Origin: an uncultured Alphaproteobacteria bacterium
GTDB taxonomy: Bacteria; Pseudomonadota; Alphaproteobacteria; HIMB59; GCA-002718135
Direction: 5' to 3'
Length of the DNA stretch: 64,000 nt
Assembly: GCA_902602515.1 (NCBI GenBank)
Contig: CACKRG010000003.1
Location: 124,001-188,000, forward strand
In this document: positions 34,889 to 44,322 of the stretch, one piece after another
How the letters are laid out: each line of letters begins with the position of its first letter
Position numbering within the stretch: position 1 is the stretch's first letter
Position numbers and translations under genes: made by a program
Notes under the pieces: generated by a model
Databases searched by the model: none
Told to the model about the DNA's origin: nothing
Seen by the model: the letters and a program-made list of their open reading frames with translations, nothing else

Positions 34889-35935
34889 TTAATCTAAAAT
34901 AAATTCATTAAATTTATTAGCTATAGCTTTACCTATAATCGCAGAGGCTTTGGGTGAAGTATGTATACCATCATAAAAATCATTATCATTTATTTTTAAA
35001 TTTTCATTCGATAAGTCAATACATAAAATTTTTTCATTTTTACAAAAATTATTTGTAAAATTATTTATAATAGAAAGATAATCCTTTAACCAATGTTCGT
35101 TAGATATAACTTGAGTTACTAAAATTAGTTTTGATTTATATTTATTTGCATTATTATTGATGTTTATTAAATTATTATAATAATAATTTTCAAAGATCTT
35201 AATTGTTTTATTATTTAACATTAAGTTTTCTGGTGATTTGACTATGAAAGGTTTAAATTTTTTAGGCTTTTGATTATAATTAAATTTAAATTTTCTAGAA
35301 ATTAAATTACCTTTAATGACTAAATAAAAAGTATGTAGAGCACTATTATTTTTTACATATTGCACTGCTCTATCGGTCAAATTTATATTCATAAGTGTAT
35401 CCCTATTAGATGAGTTTAAATTTCTACCTTCATCAGGAATTTCATTTTTATTTAAATTTTCTAATAAAAATAACGCATCATTTATCCCAACATAAAGAAT
35501 AATATATTTTGGAGATAATGTTTCAAATTTATCAAACCACAAACTAAACATTGATTTGTGTCCATAAGATGTTTGACCTCCAATACCAGCATTTAAAACT
35601 TTTAAATTTGAATTTAAATTTTTTTCAAAAATTTTAGTCCAAATTTTGTTATCATCTACCTCTCTTTCCTCAGTTGTACTTCCTCCCAGTATTAATATTT
35701 CAATATCATTTAGTTCATATTCGTTTGCTCTGAATCCATTTTTATCCCTAGAATAAATGCCAATTTCTTCAGCATCATATGGAAAACTTTCAATAATGTT
35801 TGTCTGTTTTTTAGGAATAAGTAAACTTCCATAATTTGATTTTTTAAACCAACTCCCAAATATTATTTCAATAAAAAATAATCCTAAGATAAATATAAAA
35901 AAATTTATGATTAGTATTTTTAAAACATTATTCAT
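34889..35935 (-). CDS. SGNH/GDSL hydrolase with N-terminal membrane anchor
   Basis: The 348-residue protein has a membrane helix (ILIINFFIFILGLFFIEIIF) and then an SGNH hydrolase core. Block I serine is in ILGGSTTEER, block II glycine in NAGIGGQTSYGH, block III YVGINDAL and block V YDGIHTSPKA (Asp/His). It probably removes or transfers acyl groups on a periplasmic glycan or lipid. Convergent with the TPR-methyltransferase. AT content is even higher than the flanking core genes, in line with an accessory region. Confidence 0.82.
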   Translation of the reverse strand: MNNVLKILIINFFIFILGLFFIEIIFGSWFKKSNYGSLLIPKKQTNIIESFPYDAEEIGIYSRDKNGFRANEYELNDIEILILGGSTTEEREVDDNKIWTKIFEKNLNSNLKVLNAGIGGQTSYGHKSMFSLWFDKFETLSPKYIILYVGINDALFLLENLNKNEIPDEGRNLNSSNRDTLMNINLTDRAVQYVKNNSALHTFYLVIKGNLISRKFKFNYNQKPKKFKPFIVKSPENLMLNNKTIKIFENYYYNNLININNNANKYKSKLILVTQVISNEHWLKDYLSIINNFTNNFCKNEKILCIDLSNENLKINDNDFYDGIHTSPKASAIIGKAIANKFNEFILD

Positions 35936-36362
35936 TATTATATTCTAAAAGACTTAGTCTAACATGATTTATTGATAACATCTAATGACAGTTTATTCGA
36001 AATTGATATTTATTATTAAAATATTATATAATTATTTATTTATTGTGGAGAGAAAGGAATGCTAACCCTTTATAGCATTACTTCTACACAGGCTTTCTAA
36101 GAGAACTTATTAGTCAGCTCTTAAATATTTCCCTAAAAATAATATCAATTATTCCTTTCTAATTATAAGTTTTATCAATCATGGTATATAGAAAAGTTTA
36201 TTTTGAATTTATTGCAAGTTAAAGGATTATTTTTTGATTATTAGAGTTTATTTGTATATGATGATTTATTAATAATATTTTTAAAATAATATTGGTTATT
36301 AAATTCTAAATGATTTAAATTATACTATCCTAATTATATAAGATATGTTTTGTAAATAAAAT
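35936..36362. other. Gap of 427 bases holding a decayed tRNA-Ser
   Basis: No open frame of note lies here. 36043-36132 is a relic of tRNA-Ser (listed separately). 36133-36362 is about 80% A+T with no clear hairpin, promoter or small gene that I can support, although a promoter for the plus-strand methyltransferase at 36363 must lie in or before it. The decamer CATGGTATAT at 36180 recurs at 37399 beside the second relic, which may be chance. Confidence 0.5.
36043..36132 (-). pseudogene. Decayed full-length tRNA-Ser copy
   Basis: Aligned without gaps to the intact tRNA-Ser at 37589-37678, 65 of 90 positions match by eye. Anticodon position reads AGA instead of GGA. The anticodon stem is broken (one of five pairs left), the acceptor stem keeps only about four of seven pairs, the T-loop TTCGAAT has become TTAGCAT and the CCA tail is CAA. 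It cannot fold as a working tRNA. Orientation is the same as the intact gene, 1.5 kb away. This is seen directly; the origin by duplication is inference. Confidence 0.75.
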
Positions 36363-37376
36363 ATGAAAAACACCAAAAAAGTTGTTAAATTTTCTAAAGA
36401 CTATAGTGATATTTTAAAAATAAAGAATTCCTTTTATGATGAAAATTTTCTACATCTCAACAATAGAAAAAAAATATATCAGGAATATGTAAATCAACCA
36501 AAAAGAAAATCATGTAAGAATTGTAATAACGATGCTTCTAAAAGTTTTATTGAAATTCATAAAGTAAAGTATTTTTTTTGCGAAAAATGTGGTCATGTTA
36601 ATGGCGTCAATGAAGATACAAAAGATTTTACAGATAAATTATATTTTGGAAAAAAAGGGAAGAACTACTCTAAAGTGTATTTGAATGATTACGTTTCTAG
36701 AGTAAAAAAAATTTATTCGCCCAAAGTTGATTTTTTAATGCAGGTTGTTAACAAACAACCAAAAGTTTTAGATGTGGGTTGTGGAGCTGGTCATTTTGTA
36801 TATGCTTGTGAGATAAATAAAATTGAAGCAAAGGGAATAGAGCCAAGTGAAGAATTGGTTAACTTAGGTAAAAATTTTATAAAAAAAAATAATATTTCAA
36901 AGATTTTAATGGAAGATGCTTACTCTGAAATTACCAATACTGATTCTAATGTTATTTCTTTAATTGGTGTATTAGAACATGTTAGATACCCAAGAAAAAT
37001 ATTAGAGAGCTATTTGAAATCTAAAGCAGAATATCTATATATATTAGTTCCTATATTCTCTTTGTCAAATTTTATAGAAAAAAACTTTTTAAATATCTTT
37101 CCAAGACATTCATCTGGTGGTCACACTCATTTTTATACTGAAGAATCACTAAACTACATAGCTAAAGAATTTAATCTTAAAATTGTGGGAGAATGGTGGT
37201 TTGGTCAAGATTTTGCTGACTTATATAGATCACTATTAATTAATCATAAAAATCTTAATCCTACCTATACAAAAATGTTAAATAAATATCTATTTAATGA
37301 AATAGCAGATTTACAAAATGTACTTGATAAAAAGAAAATTTGTTCTGAAGTACATATGATTTTTTCAAAAAAATAA
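36363..37376 (+). CDS. Class I SAM-dependent methyltransferase with N-terminal zinc ribbon
   Basis: The 337-residue protein has a CxxC...CxxC zinc-binding module (KSCKNCNND, then FFCEKCGHVNG, about residues 45-80) ahead of a methyltransferase domain. Motif I is VLDVGCGAGHFVYA (about 138-151), with EPSEELVNLG and LIGVLEHVRYP. Such Zn-ribbon C-methyltransferases usually act on nucleotide sugars or related glycan precursors. The gene stands alone between two tRNA-Ser relics. Substrate is not identifiable from sequence. Confidence 0.82.
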   Translation: MKNTKKVVKFSKDYSDILKIKNSFYDENFLHLNNRKKIYQEYVNQPKRKSCKNCNNDASKSFIEIHKVKYFFCEKCGHVNGVNEDTKDFTDKLYFGKKGKNYSKVYLNDYVSRVKKIYSPKVDFLMQVVNKQPKVLDVGCGAGHFVYACEINKIEAKGIEPSEELVNLGKNFIKKNNISKILMEDAYSEITNTDSNVISLIGVLEHVRYPRKILESYLKSKAEYLYILVPIFSLSNFIEKNFLNIFPRHSSGGHTHFYTEESLNYIAKEFNLKIVGEWWFGQDFADLYRSLLINHKNLNPTYTKMLNKYLFNEIADLQNVLDKKKICSEVHMIFSKK

Positions 37377-37410
37377 TTTAGGAAAAGTTTCAAAATTTCA
37401 TGGTATATGA

Positions 37411-37461
37411 ATTCTAACCCTTGGTAGTATTACTATTACACACGCTTTCCAAGCGTGCTGA
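37411..37461 (-). repeat. 51-bp tRNA-Ser core fragment (att-like relic)
   Basis: Forty-seven of 51 bases match the intact tRNA-Ser at 37605-37655 at a constant offset of 194. The last 25 bases (37437-37461), which cover the anticodon stem-loop, are identical. Homology stops abruptly on both sides: neither the acceptor stem nor the D-arm is recognisable. A fragment confined to the T-arm half, variable arm and anticodon arm looks more like an attachment-site remnant than a decayed tRNA. Confidence 0.7.
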
Positions 37462-37588
37462 ATAGAACAAACTCAAGGAAACATGAAGATATTTATATGA
37501 TTTTTTTTAATTATTATAAGAGTAAGTGTGATCTATGTGTGATCTTTTGAGTTAATTAAAAATAATTTAATATTTTTTATGCAAAATA

Positions 37589-37678
37589 TGGCGGAGAGAG
37601 AGGGATTCGAACCCTCGGTAGTATTGCTACTACACACGCTTTCCAAGCGTGCTGATTAAACCGCTCTCACATCTCTCC
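37589..37678 (-). tRNA. tRNA-Ser (anticodon GGA)
   Basis: The minus strand folds as a class II tRNA. The acceptor stem is GGAGAGA/TCTCTCC, discriminator G and an encoded CCA (37591-37589). The anticodon arm is CACGC-TTGGAAA-GCGTG with anticodon GGA. The long variable arm is GTAGTAGCAATACTAC, and the T-arm is GAGGGTTCGAATCCCTC. It decodes UCC/UCU serine codons. Its 5' end is 5 bases after the lepA stop codon, so it is probably cut from the end of the pheS-pheT-lepA transcript. Two relics of the same tRNA lie downstream. Confidence 0.96.
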
Positions 37679-37683
37679 ATGAT

Positions 37684-39486
37684 TTAATTATCTTTCATTT
37701 TTAAAGCATTTAAAAAAGTGTTTTGGGGGATATCAACTTTTCCGAACTGTCTCATTCTTTTTTTTCCTTTTTTTTGCTTATCGAGAAGTTTGTTTTTTCT
37801 TGTTACATCTCCACCATAAAGTTTTTGCGTTACATCCTTTCTAAATGAGGCAACTGTTTCTCTAGCAATTATCTTACCTCCAATCGCTGCTTGAATTGCA
37901 ACTTTAAATTGCTGTCTTGGAATTAAATCTTTAAGCCTTTCACAAAGGGCTCTACCTCTTTGTTCTGATCTATCTTTGTGAACAATGAGTGAAAGGGCAT
38001 CTACATGATCTCCATTAATAAGTATTCCAACTTTTACTAGATTATTTACCTCATATCCTGTTATCTCATAATCAAAACTTGCATAACCTTTTGTGATTGA
38101 TTTTAATCGATCATAAAAATCAAATACTACTTCATTTAAAGGAAGTTTATATTCAACTAGTGGTCTGTTACCAGCATAACTCATATTTAATTGAATCCCC
38201 CTTTTAGAGGTACACAATTCTAAAACTGAGCCAAGAAACTCTTCTGGTACGATTATGGTTGCTTTAATCCAAGGTTCAGAAATATTCTCTACTTTTACTG
38301 GATCAGGCATATCAGTTGGATTATGAAGATCAATAATCAAACCATCTTTCATTAATATTTTATAAACAACAGATGGTGCTGTTGTTACTAATTCTAAATT
38401 AAATTCTCTTTCAAAACGATCTCTTATTATTTCTAAATGTAACAAACCCAAAAAACCACATCTAAAACCATATCCTAATGCAGGACTAACTTCGGGTTCA
38501 TAAGAAAAACTAGAATCATTTAAAGCTAATTTAGCCATACTATCCCTCATGTGCTCATAATCATCTGAGTCAACAGGAAACATTCCACAAAAAACAACTG
38601 GTTGTGATGGCTTAAAGCCTGGAAAAACTTCGTCAGTAGGTAATTTATCATCTGTAATGGTGTCGCCTACTTTACAATCAGAAACACTTTTAATTCCCGA
38701 GTTAATAAAACCTATTTCTCCAGGGCCTAAAGAATTAACTTCTGTTGCTTTGGGAGAAAATACTCCTACTCGATCGATAGTATACGTAGCTCCGGTAGCC
38801 ATAAATCTAATTTTAGCACCTTTTTTTAATTGTCCATTTACAACCCTAACCAATACAACAACCCCAAGATAACTGTCATACCAACTGTCAACTAACATAC
38901 ATTTTAATTCTTTATTTTTTTGACCAGAAGGTGAAGGTAATAATTTTACAATTTTATTTAATAAATCTTCTATACCATCACCTGTTTTTGCAGAGACTAG
39001 TGAAGCATTTTCTGTTTCAATACCCAAAACATCTTCAATTTGTGATTTAATTTTATCTGGTTCAGAAGATGGCAGATCAATTTTATTTAAAACAGGTAAT
39101 ATTTCATGATCATTATTAATTGCTTGATAAGCATTTGCCAATGTTTGAGCTTCTACACCCTGTGTGGAATCAACAATTAGCAAAGATCCTTCACATGCGG
39201 CTAAAGATCTTGAAACTTCATATGAGAAATCAACATGTCCTGGAGTATCCATTATATTTAAGATATAGGTTTTTCCATCTTCTGATTTATAGGAAAGCCT
39301 TACAGTTTGTGCTTTAATTGTTATACCTCTCTCTCTTTCTAATTCCATTGAATCTAAAACTTGTTCTTTCATTTCTCTATCAGATAGACCTCCACAGAAT
39401 TGTATAAGCCTATCGGCTAATGTTGATTTACCATGATCTATATGAGCAACAATTGAAAAATTTCGAATAGAACTAAGTTCTGTCAT
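37684..39486 (-). CDS. lepA: Elongation factor 4 (LepA)
   Basis: The 600-residue translational GTPase has G1 [14 protein letters not shown], the switch region [13 protein letters not shown]3 [17 protein letters not shown] and G4 NKIDLP. The LepA-specific C-terminal domain ends with [10 protein letters not shown] and a basic [12 protein letters not shown]. It acts on stalled or mistranslocated ribosomes. It shares a base with the pheT stop, and tRNA-Ser follows 5 bases after its own stop. Confidence 0.96.
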   Translation of the reverse strand: MTELSSIRNFSIVAHIDHGKSTLADRLIQFCGGLSDREMKEQVLDSMELERERGITIKAQTVRLSYKSEDGKTYILNIMDTPGHVDFSYEVSRSLAACEGSLLIVDSTQGVEAQTLANAYQAINNDHEILPVLNKIDLPSSEPDKIKSQIEDVLGIETENASLVSAKTGDGIEDLLNKIVKLLPSPSGQKNKELKCMLVDSWYDSYLGVVVLVRVVNGQLKKGAKIRFMATGATYTIDRVGVFSPKATEVNSLGPGEIGFINSGIKSVSDCKVGDTITDDKLPTDEVFPGFKPSQPVVFCGMFPVDSDDYEHMRDSMAKLALNDSSFSYEPEVSPALGYGFRCGFLGLLHLEIIRDRFEREFNLELVTTAPSVVYKILMKDGLIIDLHNPTDMPDPVKVENISEPWIKATIIVPEEFLGSVLELCTSKRGIQLNMSYAGNRPLVEYKLPLNEVVFDFYDRLKSITKGYASFDYEITGYEVNNLVKVGILINGDHVDALSLIVHKDRSEQRGRALCERLKDLIPRQQFKVAIQAAIGGKIIARETVASFRKDVTQKLYGGDVTRKNKLLDKQKKGKKRMRQFGKVDIPQNTFLNALKMKDN

Positions 39487-41876
39487 TAGTTTCTAATAGA
39501 AGCTTCAAATGATTTTGATATTATATCAATAATTTGTTTAGATAAGTTTTCAATTTCCTCTTCACTAAATGTTTTATCTTGAGGTTGCATTAAAACTCTT
39601 ATTGCAATACTTTTTTTATTATCAGGTAACTTTTCTCCTTCGAATACATCAAATATCGTAACTTTTTTTATAAAATTCTTATCAATTTTCTTAATTTTTT
39701 TTATTATTTCATTTGCTTGAATTTCTTTTGGAAAAAGAAAGGCAAAGTCTCTTTCAACCATTTGATATGGATTATTAGTAAAGGCACCTCTTGATGAAGA
39801 TTTATTTTCTTGAAATTGGGATACATTTTCTATGTAAATTTCAAAACCAAATACTTTAAAATTAATATCCATATTTTTTAATAAAATTGGATGAATTTCT
39901 CCAAAATTAGCAATCTTATTTTTTCCTAATCTTAATAATGAAGATTTGCCAGGATGATAAATTTGACCACTTATTTTTTCATATAATAGATTTTCAGTAG
40001 GTACATTAAGGCTAGTTAAAACAGAAAAAAGATCAGCTTTAATTGAATAAACATCAATATTTTTTTTATTTGATAACCAATTTAATTCATCTATTAAACC
40101 ATAAGAGATTGAAGTTGCAACATTTTCTTGTAAGTCTGAAAGAGTTTTAGAAAAATTAGGACCTATCTCAAATATTTTAGCACTTGAATACATACGGGCT
40201 TTATTTTGATTAATTGCTTCTAATAAATTTGGAATTGTCGAAGGTCTCATTGTATTTAAATCACTGCTAATTGGATTTTTTAAACCTATTGTTTCATTAG
40301 AAATGATTTTGGCTTTATTTTCATCCATAAATGACCAGGTAACAACTTCAGAATATCCTTTTGATGCTATAATTTTTTTTATTTTATGAAAAGTTTTAAT
40401 AGAATTATTTAATGTTTCTTTTTTAACTTCTTCGTAATTTATTTTTTTTAAAGGTATTTTATCAAAACCATATATTCTAATAATTTCTTCAACAATATCG
40501 GCTTCTCCAATAATATCAGGTCGAAATGTAGGAATTTCAATTTCAAGATTAGATTTTAATTCGTTAACATTAAAACCGAGAGATTTAAGAATTTTTACCT
40601 GATCTTTAATTTCAATTTCAACACCTCCAAAAGTTTTTACCATGTTTGTATTGAAAAAGATTTTTGCTCTTTTTTCTATATGTAGCTCTGAAGATACATA
40701 TTCGCTTGCCTCTCCACCACATAATTCATTTATCATTTGACTTGCTGCTTCTACACCCCAATAAATAGACTCTGTATCTATACCTCTTTCAAATCTATAC
40801 CTTGCATCACTTTGTAAATTTAGTTTTCTACCTGTTTTTGTAACAGAAATTGGATCAAATAAAGCAACTTCTAAAAAGACGTTCTTCGTATCCATATTGC
40901 ATCCACTTTTTAATCCTCCCATTACACCACCAATACCATGAATTTTTTCGTCATTATCTGAGATAATAATCATCTCTTCATCACATTGATAGTTTACTTC
41001 GTTTAATGCTATGCACTCTTCTTTATTATTAGCTAGTCTCATTTTTAAATTCCCTGATACTTTGTCAGCATCATAAACATGAAGAGGACGACCAAGATCA
41101 AATGTTACATAATTGGTTATATCAACAAGTGCTGAAATTGGTCTTAATCCTATAGCTTTAAGTCTCTTTTGAAGCCATGTTGGACTTTCAACATTTTTAA
41201 CATTTTTGAAATATCTGCCAGCCACTCCTGGGCATAATTTATTATCTTTAAACTCTTTATTCCATTTCATTGGACTTTTAAAACTTTCTTTGATTTTTTT
41301 AAATTTAAGTTCTTTTAATTTTCCAAGTCCTGCTGCTGATAGATCTCTTGCAATACCTCTAACTGATAAGCAATCTGATCTGTTTGGTGTTAAATTTATT
41401 TCTATAATTGGTTCATCTAATTTGAAAATCTTACTAAATTGATCACCAACTTTAAAATTACCTTTAACTTCTATTATTCCATCGTGCTCATCTGAAATAC
41501 CCATCTCTCTTTCTGATACAAGCATACCACATGACTCAACACCTCTAATTTTTGTTTTTTTTAAATGTACATCAGTGCCTGGAATATAGCTATTTTCTGG
41601 AGCAAAAATTCCTAACATACCAGCTCTTGCATTAGGAGCACCACATACTACTTGAAACTCTCCATTTGCTGTCTTAACTTTGCATACTTTTAGTTTATCT
41701 GCATTCGGATGTTTTTCAGCTTTGATCACCTCAGCTACAGTAAAGTTTTTAAAATCTTCTGACTTATCTTCTACACTTTCTATTTCTAAACCAATATTCG
41801 TAAGCGTATCTGTTATAGTTTTAAGATCTTTTGATGTTTCCAAATGATCTTTTAACCAGTCTAATGTAAACTTCAT
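39486..41876 (-). CDS. pheT: Phenylalanyl-tRNA synthetase beta subunit
   Basis: The 796-residue protein has the domain order EMAP/tRNA-binding ([18 protein letters not shown], about 45-62), B3/4, B5, class II-like catalytic-like core and a C-terminal anticodon-binding ferredoxin-fold domain ([17 protein letters not shown]). It forms an alpha2-beta2 enzyme with PheS and holds the editing site. It abuts pheS with no intergenic base and overlaps lepA by one base. Length is normal. Confidence 0.96.
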   Translation of the reverse strand: MKFTLDWLKDHLETSKDLKTITDTLTNIGLEIESVEDKSEDFKNFTVAEVIKAEKHPNADKLKVCKVKTANGEFQVVCGAPNARAGMLGIFAPENSYIPGTDVHLKKTKIRGVESCGMLVSEREMGISDEHDGIIEVKGNFKVGDQFSKIFKLDEPIIEINLTPNRSDCLSVRGIARDLSAAGLGKLKELKFKKIKESFKSPMKWNKEFKDNKLCPGVAGRYFKNVKNVESPTWLQKRLKAIGLRPISALVDITNYVTFDLGRPLHVYDADKVSGNLKMRLANNKEECIALNEVNYQCDEEMIIISDNDEKIHGIGGVMGGLKSGCNMDTKNVFLEVALFDPISVTKTGRKLNLQSDARYRFERGIDTESIYWGVEAASQMINELCGGEASEYVSSELHIEKRAKIFFNTNMVKTFGGVEIEIKDQVKILKSLGFNVNELKSNLEIEIPTFRPDIIGEADIVEEIIRIYGFDKIPLKKINYEEVKKETLNNSIKTFHKIKKIIASKGYSEVVTWSFMDENKAKIISNETIGLKNPISSDLNTMRPSTIPNLLEAINQNKARMYSSAKIFEIGPNFSKTLSDLQENVATSISYGLIDELNWLSNKKNIDVYSIKADLFSVLTSLNVPTENLLYEKISGQIYHPGKSSLLRLGKNKIANFGEIHPILLKNMDINFKVFGFEIYIENVSQFQENKSSSRGAFTNNPYQMVERDFAFLFPKEIQANEIIKKIKKIDKNFIKKVTIFDVFEGEKLPDNKKSIAIRVLMQPQDKTFSEEEIENLSKQIIDIISKSFEASIRN

Positions 41877-42932
41877 TTATAAACCTGATCTTGTTTGACT
41901 ATCTAAAATACTAAATCCATAGTGCTCCAACCATCTATAATTTGGATCAAAAAAACTTCGTAGATCACTAATACCATATTTAAGCATAGACAATCTTTCA
42001 ATACCCATGCCAAAAGCAAAACCTTGGTATTTTTTTGAATCAATGTTACAATTTTCAAGCACAATTGGATTTACCATTCCACAACCTAAAATCTCTAACC
42101 AATTGTCTCCTTCACCAATTTTAATTTTATTATTTACTTTAGTATAAGCCACATCCATTTCAGCACTTGGTTCCGTAAAAGGAAAATAACTTGGTCGAAA
42201 GCGGTATTGTAAGTTTTTAACCTCAAAGAATTCTTCTAAAAAAGTAACTAATGTTGATTTTAAATCTACCATAGTTGAATTTTCATCTACAACCAAACCT
42301 TCTACTTGATGAAACATTGGAGCATGAGTAGCATCTGAATCACTTCTATAGGTTCTACCAGGAACAATAATTTTAATTGGTGGTTGTTTATTTAACATTG
42401 TTCTAACTTGCACAGGACTAGTGTGTGTTCTTAAAACATTATTATCTTCTCCATCTATATAGAATGTGTCTTGCATTTCTCTTGCAGGGTGGTGCTCAGG
42501 AATATTTAATGCTGTAAAATTGTTAAAATCAGTTTCTATATCAGGTCCAGTTTCAACTACATAATTTAGATTACCAAAAATCTCTATAATACTAAAGATT
42601 GTTTGACTTATTGGATGTATCTTACCCTGCTGACTTATATTAGGCGGCAATGTAACATCAATAGTTTCTGATATAAGTTTATTTTCAATTTCTTTGTTTT
42701 CGATAATTATTTTTTGTTCTTTAACTGTCTCTTCAATTAATTTTTTTGTTATATTTAGTTCTTGCCCTTTAGATTTTTTTTCATCAATAGATAAAGATCC
42801 TAAACCTTTTAATGCTTCAGGAATTAGACCTTTTTTTCCTAAGTAATGAAGTCTAATTTTTTCTAAATCATCAATAGAGCTAGTACTCTTAATTTCATTT
42901 ATTATATTTTTTTTGTCTTCAGCCAAAGCCAT
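41877..42932 (-). CDS. pheS: Phenylalanyl-tRNA synthetase alpha subunit
   Basis: The 351-residue class II synthetase has an N-terminal coiled coil followed by the catalytic domain. Motif 2 is in RTYRSDSDATHAPMFHQVEG, the phenylalanine pocket near FTEPSAEMDV, and motif 3 in FAFGMGIERLSML. It charges tRNA-Phe with PheT. It follows rplT by 29 bases in the infC-rpmI-rplT-pheS-pheT order. Confidence 0.96.
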   Translation of the reverse strand: MALAEDKKNIINEIKSTSSIDDLEKIRLHYLGKKGLIPEALKGLGSLSIDEKKSKGQELNITKKLIEETVKEQKIIIENKEIENKLISETIDVTLPPNISQQGKIHPISQTIFSIIEIFGNLNYVVETGPDIETDFNNFTALNIPEHHPAREMQDTFYIDGEDNNVLRTHTSPVQVRTMLNKQPPIKIIVPGRTYRSDSDATHAPMFHQVEGLVVDENSTMVDLKSTLVTFLEEFFEVKNLQYRFRPSYFPFTEPSAEMDVAYTKVNNKIKIGEGDNWLEILGCGMVNPIVLENCNIDSKKYQGFAFGMGIERLSMLKYGISDLRSFFDPNYRWLEHYGFSILDSQTRSGL

Positions 42933-42961
42933 TACAATCTATTATATTTTATTAATTTAAA

Positions 42962-43315
42962 TTATCTAGCAGATTGAGCTTTATCAACTAATGCTTTAAA
43001 TGCATCAGGCTGATTAACAGCAAGATCTGCTAAAATCTTTCTATCAATTTCTATAGATGATTTCTTTAAACCAGAAATAAACTGAGAATATGTAAGACCA
43101 TACATTCTTACCCCAGCATTGATTCGCTGAATCCAAAGACCTCTAAAATCACTTTTTCTTTTTTTCCGATCTCTGTAAGCATACTGCATTCCTCTTTCAA
43201 CAGCTTGAACTGCTACTCTGAATACATTTTTTCTTCTACCGTAATAACCTTTTGCCCTTTTGATAACTTTTTTATGTCTAGCTCTTGCTGTAACACCTCT
43301 TGATACTCTTGCCAT
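42962..43315 (-). CDS. rplT: 50S ribosomal protein L20
   Basis: The 117-residue basic protein starts [20 protein letters not shown] and has the typical [20 protein letters not shown] and [13 protein letters not shown]. It assembles early onto 23S rRNA. GGGGAG lies upstream of the ATG. In many bacteria L20 represses rpmI-rplT translation, but I see no convincing L20-binding fold upstream. Confidence 0.97.
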   Translation of the reverse strand: MARVSRGVTARARHKKVIKRAKGYYGRRKNVFRVAVQAVERGMQYAYRDRKKRKSDFRGLWIQRINAGVRMYGLTYSQFISGLKKSSIEIDRKILADLAVNQPDAFKALVDKAQSAR

Positions 43316-43327
43316 AATTAATCTCCC

Positions 43328-43528
43328 CTACTTATTGTATGGTAACATATGATCAATCAAAGCAGAGTCACCTGGTGACATAATAGCTGATCTTTTAGTG
43401 TTACGAATAAATTTATTGGAACGTTTACTCATTCCGTGTCTTTTTCCAGCAGGTTTAAATTTAATTTTGCCAGTTCCTGTTCTAGAAAATCTTTTTTTTA
43501 AACTACTTTTAGTTTTAAGCTTGGGCAT
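43328..43528 (-). CDS. rpmI: 50S ribosomal protein L35
   Basis: The 66-residue protein starts [20 protein letters not shown] and ends DHMLPYNK, the standard bL35 sequence. AAGGAG sits at ideal distance from the ATG. It lies between infC (100-base gap) and rplT (12-base gap). The 100-base leader contains short GC-richer stretches (GGCTGCCC, GGCC) that could fold, but no known regulatory motif was recognised. Confidence 0.96.
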   Translation of the reverse strand: MPKLKTKSSLKKRFSRTGTGKIKFKPAGKRHGMSKRSNKFIRNTKRSAIMSPGDSALIDHMLPYNK

Positions 43529-43628
43529 TGAAATCTCCTTTATTTAAGTTTACCGTTAGGCTGCCCTACAGGCCATAACAAGTTTGAAAGGCTTATACTG
43601 ATTAATATATCTTTTGCAATATTTAGAA

Positions 43629-44168
43629 TTATTTAGCGACTTGCGGGACTAAAATCATCATTATTTGTTTACCCTCAAATTTTGGAGCTACTTCTACTTT
43701 TGCATATTCTTCAACCTCTGTAGTAAGTTTTTTTAAGAGATCAAAACCTAAATTTTGATGCTCCATTTCCCTACCCTTAAAACGCATTGATACTTTAACC
43801 TTATTTCCTCCTCCAATAAATTTTGAGAGAGCTTTAACTTTTACATTATAATCGTGTGTATCTATTCCAGGTCTCATTTTAATTTCTTTTACTTCAATTG
43901 TTTTTTGTTTCTTTTTAGCCTCTTTTTTACTTTTTTGTTCTCTATATTTTAACTTACCATAGTCTATAATCTTACATACTGGTGGGTTTGCCTCTGGAGA
44001 GACTTCAACCAGATCAAAGCCCTCATCTTCTGCTTGAATAAGAGCTTCGCGGATACTCAGTATACCTAACTGTTTTCCATTACTTGATATAAGCCTTACT
44101 TCACTTGCAGTAATTTGCTCATTGATTCTTGGACCAATATCTTTCTTTAATTTAAAGTTTATGGCCAA
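43629..44168 (-). CDS. infC: Translation initiation factor IF-3
   Basis: The 179-residue protein has an N-domain starting GPRINEQITASEVRLI, the linker KKEAKKKQKTIEVKEIK and a C-domain with RPGIDTHDYNVKVKALSKFI and VSMRFKGREM. IF-3 checks start-codon selection. No ATG starts the gene: the first in-frame options are ATT (44171), TTG (44168, used here) and ATA (44162). A rare start fits the known autoregulation of infC by AUU in other bacteria. No clear Shine-Dalgarno is visible. Confidence 0.93.
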   Translation of the reverse strand: MAINFKLKKDIGPRINEQITASEVRLISSNGKQLGILSIREALIQAEDEGFDLVEVSPEANPPVCKIIDYGKLKYREQKSKKEAKKKQKTIEVKEIKMRPGIDTHDYNVKVKALSKFIGGGNKVKVSMRFKGREMEHQNLGFDLLKKLTTEVEEYAKVEVAPKFEGKQIMMILVPQVAK

Positions 44169-44322
44169 AATTATATAGGGATTACGTTATAGCTATTATT
44201 TAATAGCATATTAAGAAATTAAGTGTTTTGTCATATTTTGTTAGGATATAATCTCAAATGAAATTAAATTCAAGACCTGATTTTGTAAAAATTAAATTGT
44301 TTTTAAGTTATTAAATATAATT

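Noticed and set aside
36043..36132. Second working tRNA-Ser with anticodon AGA
   Set aside because: Anticodon and acceptor stems are broken and the T-loop and CCA are altered, so it should not fold or be charged.
36133..36362. Small gene or regulatory RNA in the long gap
   Set aside because: No frame with a start, a leader and reasonable composition, and no stable stem; sequence is near-featureless A+T.
43529..43628. L20-type autoregulatory leader upstream of rpmI
   Set aside because: Some GC-richer bases are present but I could not build a fold that mimics the 23S L20 site.
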